DNA of 42,009 bases from Lacrimispora amygdalina (lineage in GTDB: Bacteria; Bacillota; Clostridia; Lachnospirales; Lachnospiraceae). The stretch lies in contig NZ_OAOF01000028.1 in assembly GCF_900205965.1 (NCBI RefSeq), forward strand, positions 1 to 42,009, read 5' to 3'. The translations under genes were made by a program, and so were the position numbers. A model generated the notes under the pieces. The model was not told where the DNA came from and ran no database searches. It worked only from the letters and a program-made list of their open reading frames with translations. Shown here one piece after another: positions 1 through 6,449 of the stretch (positions within the stretch are counted from its first letter, which is position 1; the number at the start of each line of letters is the position of its first letter).

Positions 1-138
1 ATCCCTTTATGTCCTGAAAAGCGGACGAATGAATGAAACACCCTACGGGTATCCCTTTATGTCCTGAAAAGCGGACGAATGAATGAAACACCCTACGGGT
101 ATCCCTTTATGTCCTGAAATGCGGACGAATGAATGAAA
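1..138 (+). repeat. 50-bp tandem repeat array, 2.8 copies, before mglA
   Basis: Units start at 1, 51 and 101; the first two are identical and the third breaks off at about 138 with one substitution. Each unit holds the core ATCCCTTTATG, a hairpin with GTCC/GGAC arms, a purine-rich stretch and a hairpin with ACCC/GGGT arms around TAC. There are no unique spacers, so this is not CRISPR. The array may extend left of the window. The last unit runs straight into the mglA ribosome site. The same family recurs at 11511-11689 with different but still paired arms. Confidence 0.9.
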
Positions 139-149
139 GGAGAAGCGGG

Positions 150-1703
150 ATGGCAGAGAAATACAGACTGGAAATGGTTGGAATCAGCAAATCCTTCCCT
201 GGCGTCAAAGCATTGGATAAAATAAATTTAAAAGTACGTCCCGGTACCGTTCATGCTCTGATGGGAGAGAACGGAGCAGGTAAGTCTACTCTGATGAAAT
301 GTCTGTTTGGCATTTACAAGATGGATGAAGGTGAGGTTTTAATTGACGGTGAAAAGGTGAATATCGCCAATCCGGATGAAGCACTTCACAAAGGCCTTGC
401 CATGGTACACCAGGAACTTCAGCCGGTACCGGCCCGCTCTATTGCGGAGAATATGTATCTGGGGCGGTTTCCGATATTTAAAATAGGACCGTTAAAAGTA
501 ATTGATCACAAAACCATGAATGCAGAAGCAGAGAAGTGGTTAAAGGATGTAAAAATGAATTTTAATCCCAAAGCAAAACTTGGGACCTTATCAATCGGAC
601 AAATGCAGTCAGTAGAAATTGCAAAGGCAGTCAGCCAGAATGCAAAACTGGTGATTCTGGATGAACCTACTTCATCACTGACTGATAACGAGGTAGAAGC
701 ACTGTTCCGCATCATAAAGGACTTAAAGTCCCGCGGAGTTTCTATGATATATATCAGCCATAAAATGGCAGAAATCAGACAGATTGCAGATGACATCACG
801 ATCATGCGGGATGGAACCTATGTAGGATCGTGGCAGGTGCCTGATATCTCCGATGAAGAGATTGTAAAGCAGATGGTGGGAAGAGAACTGGGAAATGTTT
901 ATCCTCCTAAGGATGATTACCGGACGGATGAAACCGTACTGAAAGTTAGCCATTTAAGCAGCATCCATGAACGTTCCTTTCAGGACTGCTCCTTTGAGCT
1001 GAAAAAAGGAGAGATTCTGGGATTCGGCGGTCTGGTAGGAGCGCAGAGAACTGAATTGATGGAAGCTATTTTTGGCATGAGGCATATTGCCGAAGGTGAA
1101 GTAGAGGTTCTTGGTAAGAAAGTGGTTATAAAATGTCCCCAGGATGCAATTAATGATTCTGTTGGCATGATCACTGAGGACCGCAGGGGAAACGGAATTT
1201 TCGGATGCTTAAGTATTTCGGATAATACAGCGATTGCTTCCTACAAGAATTATACTACAGCAGGAGTCATACACGGGAAAAAGGTGGATTCTGTAGTAAA
1301 GGAAAGCATCGCGAAGCTGAGCATTAAAACGCCCAATGACAGAACGCTGATTCAATCTCTCTCTGGAGGAAACCAGCAAAAGGTTATTATTGCCAGATGG
1401 CTGGCCAATAATCCTGAAATTTTAATCATGGATGAGCCAACGCGTGGAATCGACGTGGGCGCCAAATATGAGATTTATCAGATTATGATAGATCTTGTTA
1501 AGCAGGGAAAATCCATCATAATGATATCTTCTGAGATGCCGGAGCTGATCGGTATGTCAAACCGGATTATCGTTATGTGTGGAGGACGTATTACAGGAGA
1601 AGTAGAGGATAGTGAGGCAACCCAGGAAAAAATCATGGCCTTTGCCACTCAATTCGATATCAACAAAACGAAAAATAATTCCAAACAGGAGGTTAAGTCA
1701 TGA
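150..1703 (+). CDS. mglA: Sugar ABC transporter ATP-binding protein, MglA type
   Basis: A 517-residue cytoplasmic ATPase with two fused nucleotide-binding domains, as in the galactose/methyl-galactoside, ribose and xylose importers. The first half has Walker A GENGAGKST near residue 39, an LSIGQ signature and Walker B LVILDEPTSS. The second half has the degenerate P-loop typical of the family (GLVGAQRTE), an intact LSGGNQQK signature and ILIMDEPTRG. I chose ATG 150 over in-frame ATG 129 because AAGGAG at 137-142 lies 7 nt before 150, whereas 129 lies inside the repeat. It overlaps mglC by 4 nt (ATGA), so the two are translationally coupled. The binding protein mglB is probably upstream, outside the window. 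The exact sugar cannot be told from sequence. Confidence 0.93.
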   Translation: MAEKYRLEMVGISKSFPGVKALDKINLKVRPGTVHALMGENGAGKSTLMKCLFGIYKMDEGEVLIDGEKVNIANPDEALHKGLAMVHQELQPVPARSIAENMYLGRFPIFKIGPLKVIDHKTMNAEAEKWLKDVKMNFNPKAKLGTLSIGQMQSVEIAKAVSQNAKLVILDEPTSSLTDNEVEALFRIIKDLKSRGVSMIYISHKMAEIRQIADDITIMRDGTYVGSWQVPDISDEEIVKQMVGRELGNVYPPKDDYRTDETVLKVSHLSSIHERSFQDCSFELKKGEILGFGGLVGAQRTELMEAIFGMRHIAEGEVEVLGKKVVIKCPQDAINDSVGMITEDRRGNGIFGCLSISDNTAIASYKNYTTAGVIHGKKVDSVVKESIAKLSIKTPNDRTLIQSLSGGNQQKVIIARWLANNPEILIMDEPTRGIDVGAKYEIYQIMIDLVKQGKSIIMISSEMPELIGMSNRIIVMCGGRITGEVEDSEATQEKIMAFATQFDINKTKNNSKQEVKS

Positions 1704-2698
1704 CAGCTAAGAAGATTAATTTGAAGGATTTCCTTATAAATAATGGAATCATCGTTGTCCTCGTCCTGCTTGCCATTTTTACGGTAATTAAGCAGCCGTC
1801 ATTCGGAACAGTTGACAATTTAAAGAATATTGCCTTAAATGTGGCACCTCGTTTCATCATCGCCTGCGGAGTATCCGGGTGCCTTATCACCAGAGGTACA
1901 GATCTATCTGCAGGACGTATTGTAGGGCTTTCTGCCTGTCTGGCTGGAACGCTTCTGCAGAAACCCGGCTACAGCGGTAAATTCTTTCCCAATCTTCCGG
2001 ATTTTGGAATCTGGTGGGTATTTGTAGTTCTTTTGATCTGCATTTTAATTTCTGCGATATTTGGATTTATTAATGGTCTGGTAATCTCTTATCTGCAGGT
2101 ACCGGCATTTATCGGAACGCTGGGTATGCAGCTGGTTGTATATGGTGTGTGCCTTGTTTATACCAATGCAACACCAATCGGAGGTTATCGCCCTGCATAT
2201 ACGGAAGTAGCAAAGGGAAGATTATTTGGTGTAGTTCCGTATCTGTTTTTAATTGCCCTTGCAGTAGGACTTGTAATCTGGTTCATTTATAACAAAACTC
2301 CACACGGAAAATATATGTATGCCATAGGCGGCAACGAGCAGGCTGCAGAAGTATCCGGCGTTAATACCAAAAAGACAAAGATTATTATCTATGTAACAGC
2401 TGCAGCGCTTTACGCACTGGGTGGCTTCCTGGTTGGAGCAAAATCCGGCGGATCATCTGTTAATATGGGAATGGGCTGGGAATTGGAAGCGATTGCTGCC
2501 TGTACCATCGGCGGTGTGTCTGTAAACGGAGGTATCGGTAAGGTATCCGGTGTTTTAATCGGTGTTCTGGTTTTTGAAATCTTAAAAACCTGTCTTCAGT
2601 ACCTGGGAGTCAACACCAATTACCAGTACATCGCTCAGGGTGTGGTTATCATAGTTGCAATTGCACTTGATATTAGAAAATACATTGCTAAAAAGTAA
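1700..2698 (+). CDS. mglC: Sugar ABC transporter permease, MglC type
   Basis: A 332-residue integral membrane permease of the BPD_transp_2 family, partner of the preceding double ATPase. Hydrophobic segments are spread over the whole length, starting at residues 14-28. Conserved family stretches include TRGTDLSAG and GGVSVNGGIG. The short N-terminus before the first membrane segment and the overall length are typical for MglC/RbsC. GGAGG at 1688-1692 lies about 7 nt before the ATG. The gene closes the operon: a strong terminator follows at once. Substrate specificity (galactose and methyl-galactosides against other sugars) is inferred from family similarity only. Confidence 0.93.
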   Translation: MTAKKINLKDFLINNGIIVVLVLLAIFTVIKQPSFGTVDNLKNIALNVAPRFIIACGVSGCLITRGTDLSAGRIVGLSACLAGTLLQKPGYSGKFFPNLPDFGIWWVFVVLLICILISAIFGFINGLVISYLQVPAFIGTLGMQLVVYGVCLVYTNATPIGGYRPAYTEVAKGRLFGVVPYLFLIALAVGLVIWFIYNKTPHGKYMYAIGGNEQAAEVSGVNTKKTKIIIYVTAAALYALGGFLVGAKSGGSSVNMGMGWELEAIAACTIGGVSVNGGIGKVSGVLIGVLVFEILKTCLQYLGVNTNYQYIAQGVVIIVAIALDIRKYIAKK

Positions 2699-2709
2699 AA
2701 TATACTTAC

Positions 2710-2755
2710 AAAAAGCGTCCGATTCGGCAGCCTGACCGATTCTGGACGCTTTTTC
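2710..2755. terminator. Bidirectional terminator between mglC and the CYTH gene
   Basis: The arms AAAAAGCGTCC (2710-2720) and GGACGCTTTTT (2744-2754) enclose an inner TCGG/CCGA stem. There is a T-run on the + strand and an A-run on the other side, which is a T-run for the minus strand. It can therefore stop both convergent transcripts. Confidence 0.9.
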
Positions 2756-2766
2756 TGATCCTGAAA

Positions 2767-3222
2767 CTATTCTGTCATCTGGCTGAGCCGGCTGTTTTGA
2801 TATTCCCCAGATAAGGTAACATCTTTTCCAAACCAGGAAGGGGGCGTAAAGGAGTGGGCTTCCTCCAGACTTTCAAATTCAACCTCTGCCAGCATTAATC
2901 CCTGATAGCGGCCTTCAAACACATCAAGCTCTATGGTCAGGTGGCTGCTATCTTGAACAGGAATTAAGTATCTCTTTTTTGTAAGAATGCAGCCGTCTGC
3001 TTTGCGGATTAAATGCTTGTAAGAGTCTTCATTTAAGGGAAGGTTGTATTCTTCTCTTGCCAGAAGTCCTTTGGATTTATAAGTCAGAATATAGGTTTCA
3101 TCCTCTTTGCGGACCCGGACGACAGGGTCCGTTGATAAATATCCCTGTTCGATGAAATGATGGGGATATGACATATAATTTTCCGGCGGATCGGTAACCA
3201 GATATTTGCGCTCGATTTCCAT
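2767..3222 (-). CDS. CYTH domain protein (inorganic triphosphatase-like)
   Basis: A 151-residue soluble protein of the CYTH (CyaB/thiamine-triphosphatase) superfamily, whose members use a metal-lined beta-barrel tunnel to hydrolyse triphosphates. The signature EIERKYLV is at residues 2-9. Charged strands follow: VRVRKEDE, LTYKSKG, IELDVFEG and AEVEFES, alternating Arg/Lys and Glu as the tunnel requires. AGGAGG lies 6 nt before the ATG on the minus strand. It is a single gene with its own promoter, convergent with mglC. Short bacterial CYTH proteins mostly act on tripolyphosphate; adenylate cyclase activity is less likely. The true substrate cannot be read from sequence. Confidence 0.85.
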   Translation of the reverse strand: MEIERKYLVTDPPENYMSYPHHFIEQGYLSTDPVVRVRKEDETYILTYKSKGLLAREEYNLPLNEDSYKHLIRKADGCILTKKRYLIPVQDSSHLTIELDVFEGRYQGLMLAEVEFESLEEAHSFTPPSWFGKDVTLSGEYQNSRLSQMTE

Positions 3223-3265
3223 GAAAAACCTCCTGATTCCATGTATTGTGCTGTGAAACAGGGTT

Positions 3266-3274
3266 AGTATACCA
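3266..3274 (-). promoter_or_regulatory. Extended -10 promoter for the CYTH gene
   Basis: On the minus strand TGG precedes TATACT (TGnTATACT, with TATACT at 3271-3266). It sits about 44 nt before the start codon. No good -35 is seen, which is tolerated with an extended -10. Confidence 0.5.
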
Positions 3275-3319
3275 CAATAGGATAAAAAATAGAAGATAGT
3301 GGCAAAAAGAAGAAAAACG

Positions 3320-3328
3320 TGGTAATAT
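3320..3328 (+). promoter_or_regulatory. Possible extended -10 promoter for the 3362-9425 operon
   Basis: TGG followed by TAATAT lies 33 nt before the first start codon. The -35 position reads TGGCAA, which is weak. The placement fits, and no other start signal is visible in this divergent gap. Confidence 0.4.
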
Positions 3329-3361
3329 GGAAAATACAGTAAAAATCAGGAGATCAATCGT

Positions 3362-4423
3362 ATGAAGTACTTAAAAAAGCGTATGGTTATTCTTTTTCTG
3401 GTAGCTGCAGCACTGCTTGCAGCAGGCTGTGCAGAAAAAGGCAGCCAGCTAAAACCAGCAGAAAGCTCGGATAAAGAGGCTGGTACAGAAGGAATTGAGA
3501 CGGCAGAGGGTCCTAAAATAGGAATAAGCATCTATCGTTATGATGATACATTTATGAAACTTTACCGGTCAGAATTAAAACAATATCTGGAAGAAACCTA
3601 TCATGCCCAGGTCATTATGCGCAATGCGGGAGGGGACCAGCTGGAACAGGACCGCCAGATCAGGGAGTTTATTGACAGCAAGTGCGACGGGATTATCGTC
3701 AATCCTGTGGAAGCTCTGACAGCGGGACGGATTGCGGATACCTGCAGTCAGGCAGGTATCCCTCTTGTTTTTATTAACAGTGAGCCGTCTGAATCAGAAA
3801 AAAAACGTTGGAAGGAGCGGCACATGGCGGTTTCCAGTGTGGAAACAGACTCTAAGCAGGCGGGGACCTATCAGGGAGAGATTATTTTGGAAAGTCCTTT
3901 GAAAGGCGACAGGAACAAAGACGGCATCGTCTCTTATGTGATGATAAAAGGGGAGGCGGGCAGTGAGGCCGTCCGCTGCAGGTCGGAATATTCGGTTAGG
4001 GCGTTAAAGGACGCAGGGATGAGTACAGAGGAGCTGTTTACCGGCTACGGTAACTGGAACAAAGAGGAAGGGAAAAAACTGGCTGCACAGGCTTTGGCTG
4101 CTTATGGATCCAGAATTGACGTCATATTCTGCAACAACGATGCCATGGTAAACGGAGCGCTTGAAGCTGTGGAAGAAGCGGGCATGATACCCGGAAAAGA
4201 TATTTATCTGGTAGGGGTTGATGCGCTTAAGGAAACTGTGGGCTATATAAAGGAAGGCAAGGTTGCCGGTACGGTCTTAAATGACCATCAGGGCCAGTCG
4301 AAGACTGCTGCGGATACGGTAATACGGCTGATACAGGGGGAGGATGCCGATGCTGCATATCTGGTGGATTATATAAAGGTTACAATGAACAGTACATTTC
4401 ATAGTGAGAGAGGAGACGATTAA
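3362..4423 (+). CDS. Galactose/ribose-type substrate-binding lipoprotein
   Basis: A 353-residue lipoprotein with a basic N-terminus, a hydrophobic stretch and lipobox LAAGC (Cys23 would be lipidated). A Ser/Glu-rich linker follows, then a periplasmic-binding-protein type 1 fold (Peripla_BP_4). Typical pieces are IGISIYRYDD, CDGIIVNPVEA, IPLVFINSEPS, VIFCNNDAMVNGALEA and YLVGVDAL, resembling MglB/GGBP. AGGAG lies 8 nt before the ATG. It is not in the mgl transcript: the CYTH gene and a terminator lie between. It heads an operon with a DJ-1 protein, a second binding protein and a GGDEF-EAL protein, with no permease or ATPase, so a sensing role is as plausible as transport. The ligand is unknown, probably a sugar. 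Confidence 0.85.
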   Translation: MKYLKKRMVILFLVAAALLAAGCAEKGSQLKPAESSDKEAGTEGIETAEGPKIGISIYRYDDTFMKLYRSELKQYLEETYHAQVIMRNAGGDQLEQDRQIREFIDSKCDGIIVNPVEALTAGRIADTCSQAGIPLVFINSEPSESEKKRWKERHMAVSSVETDSKQAGTYQGEIILESPLKGDRNKDGIVSYVMIKGEAGSEAVRCRSEYSVRALKDAGMSTEELFTGYGNWNKEEGKKLAAQALAAYGSRIDVIFCNNDAMVNGALEAVEEAGMIPGKDIYLVGVDALKETVGYIKEGKVAGTVLNDHQGQSKTAADTVIRLIQGEDADAAYLVDYIKVTMNSTFHSERGDD

Positions 4424-4424
4424 T

Positions 4425-4985
4425 ATGGGTAAGGTTTATGCATTTTTAGCAGATGGGTCAGAGGAGGTGGAACTGCTTGCAGTCGTTGACGTTTTGTTAA
4501 GAGGGGGCCAGGATGTGAAACTTGTGTCAGTAACTGGTAAAAAGAATGTAACAGGTTCTCATGGAATTAAACTGCAGGCGGATGTTTTAATATCCCAGAC
4601 AGATTTAAAGGATGGGGACGTGCTTTTTCTTCCGGGAGGCATGCCGGGGACCAAAAATCTTGCAGCTAATGAAACCTTATTAAATGCGCTGTTGGAAGCC
4701 CATAAGGCAAACCGCAGGATTGCTGCTATCTGTGCGGCTCCCAGTATCCTTGGAAGGCTTGGGCTTCTTGAGGGAAAAAAGGCAACCTGTTTTCCGGGAT
4801 ATGAGAGTGAATTATCAGGGGCCAGTGTGGTCAGACAGGGCGTGGTGACTGACGGCAATATAACAACAGCCAGAGGGCTGGGTTATGCGCTTGATCTGGG
4901 AATTGAACTGTTAGAGCTGCTTGTTGATAAAATGCATGCGCGAAAAATAAAAGAGGCAATCCAGTACGACCAGATTCCGATGTAG
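4425..4985 (+). CDS. DJ-1/PfpI family protein (YajL/ThiJ-like)
   Basis: A 186-residue cytoplasmic protein of the DJ-1 superfamily. It has Glu14 in ADGSEEVE and a nucleophile-elbow cysteine, Cys103, in AAICAAPS. These correspond to the Glu/Cys pair of human DJ-1 and E. coli YajL; members are linked to oxidative stress, glyoxalase-like or deglycase-like activity. I chose ATG 4425, one base after the previous stop, because AGGAG at 4411-4415 lies 9 nt upstream; ATG 4404 lies inside the preceding gene. It is the second gene of the 3362-9425 operon. Its relation to the neighbouring binding proteins and c-di-GMP enzyme is unclear. Confidence 0.88.
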   Translation: MGKVYAFLADGSEEVELLAVVDVLLRGGQDVKLVSVTGKKNVTGSHGIKLQADVLISQTDLKDGDVLFLPGGMPGTKNLAANETLLNALLEAHKANRRIAAICAAPSILGRLGLLEGKKATCFPGYESELSGASVVRQGVVTDGNITTARGLGYALDLGIELLELLVDKMHARKIKEAIQYDQIPM

Positions 4986-5000
4986 CAGGCAGGTGAACCT

Positions 5001-6446
5001 ATGAAAAAGAGTTGGATGGTACCAATTGCTTTTATTTTCTGCTTAATTTACCTTACCGGCTGCGAGAAAAAGGATCCATATGGACTTTCTCCCAGGGACC
5101 CAGTGACAATCACAATCTGGCATTATTATAATGGTGTCCAGAAAGAAGAATTTGACAGTCTTGTCAGAATGTTTAATGAAAATGAGGGACGGACAAAAGG
5201 AATTATAGTAAAGGCTTATAACAAAGGGAGTATTGATGAGCTGAGCACAGCGGTCAGCGACAGTATTGAACACCGAATCGGTTCGGACCCGCTTCCTGAT
5301 GTATTTTCTGCTTATGCAGATAAGGTTTATGAAGTGGACAGTATGGGCCTGGCTGCAGATTTAAAAAAATACTTAACCTCACAGGAACTCTCGGAATACG
5401 TGGATGCATACATGGACGAGGGAAGATTCGATGACAGCGGTTCTGTCAAAATATTTCCGGTTGCCAAATCCACTGAGATACTTACGGTGAACAAGACCAA
5501 CTGGGATACGTTTGCTGCTGCAACCGGTGTAACGGAGGAAGATTTTTCAACCTGGGAGGGAATTACCAGATTATCGGAATCCTATTACAGGTGGACAGAC
5601 AGCCTGACAGAAGCGGCTGGTGACGGCAAGGCTTTTTTTGGCAGAGATGCATTTGCAAACTATATGATTATCGGAAGCCTGCAGCTTGGACATGAGATCT
5701 TTTCTGTGAAAGATGGGAAAACCACATTGGATTTTGATCAGGAGGCGGTGAGAAAACTTTGGGATAATTACTATATTCCGTATGTAAAGGGATGCTTTGG
5801 GGAATACGGAAGATTTCGCAGTGACGATGTCAAGACCGGAAAGCTGGTTGCATTTGTGGGAGCGACAAGCGGAATCTCTTATTTTCCAACCTCTGTAACG
5901 CTGGAGGATGGAACAAACTATCCCATTGAAAGCAAGCTTTATCCGCTTCCCGGATTTGCAGGGACAATGCCCTGTGCTGTCTCCCAGGGTGCAGGTATGA
6001 TGGTTTTTAAATCAGATGAAAAAAGGGAATATGCAGCGGTCTGTTTTCTGAAATGGTTTACTGCTACAGAACAGAATATGAAATTTGCCATAGGTTCCGG
6101 TTATCTGCCCGTAAAAAAAGCGGCAGCGGAGCAAACGCTTCTGGAGCCGTTTTTGAAGGAGGCTGGAGAAGACAGCGCGGTTTCCCACAACCTGCTTATC
6201 GGACTGGATACGGCGAACAGGTACAGACTTTATACTTCTAAACCTTTTAAGGGGGGAGACCGGGCAAGAGAGATCCTTCAGACTACTATGACCTCAAAAG
6301 CCAGGGAGGACTCTAAAAAGGTGAAAGAGCTGGTGAACGGGGGGATTGACCGGGAGAGGGCTGTCGCCCGTTTCACAACGGATGAGAATTTTAACCAATG
6401 GTACGAAGACACGAAGAGGCAATTGGAAGCAGTCATCGGAGAGTAA
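5001..6446 (+). CDS. Extracellular solute-binding lipoprotein, family 1
   Basis: A 481-residue lipoprotein with signal peptide and lipobox LTGC (Cys21). The body resembles family 1 (maltose/oligosaccharide-type) binding proteins: ITIWHYYNGVQKEEFD with a following FNENEG near the N-terminus, DVFSAYADKVYEVD, and a late AVSQGAGMMVFKS then AVCFLKWFT stretch. No permease or ATPase gene lies near. Its stop is separated by only 3 nt from a membrane GGDEF-EAL gene, whose ribosome site lies inside this gene's 3' end. That spacing argues for co-translation and for a shared task, possibly ligand sensing. The ligand is unknown. Confidence 0.85.
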   Translation: MKKSWMVPIAFIFCLIYLTGCEKKDPYGLSPRDPVTITIWHYYNGVQKEEFDSLVRMFNENEGRTKGIIVKAYNKGSIDELSTAVSDSIEHRIGSDPLPDVFSAYADKVYEVDSMGLAADLKKYLTSQELSEYVDAYMDEGRFDDSGSVKIFPVAKSTEILTVNKTNWDTFAAATGVTEEDFSTWEGITRLSESYYRWTDSLTEAAGDGKAFFGRDAFANYMIIGSLQLGHEIFSVKDGKTTLDFDQEAVRKLWDNYYIPYVKGCFGEYGRFRSDDVKTGKLVAFVGATSGISYFPTSVTLEDGTNYPIESKLYPLPGFAGTMPCAVSQGAGMMVFKSDEKREYAAVCFLKWFTATEQNMKFAIGSGYLPVKKAAAEQTLLEPFLKEAGEDSAVSHNLLIGLDTANRYRLYTSKPFKGGDRAREILQTTMTSKAREDSKKVKELVNGGIDRERAVARFTTDENFNQWYEDTKRQLEAVIGE

Positions 6447-6449
6447 TTT

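Noticed and set aside
1..138. CRISPR-like array
   Set aside because: Units are contiguous 50-bp copies with no unique spacers, no cas genes are near, and the same holds for 11511-11689.
3362..4423. Assignment as mglB of the preceding mglA-mglC operon
   Set aside because: A bidirectional terminator and an opposite-strand gene separate them, and it is transcribed with a signalling operon instead.
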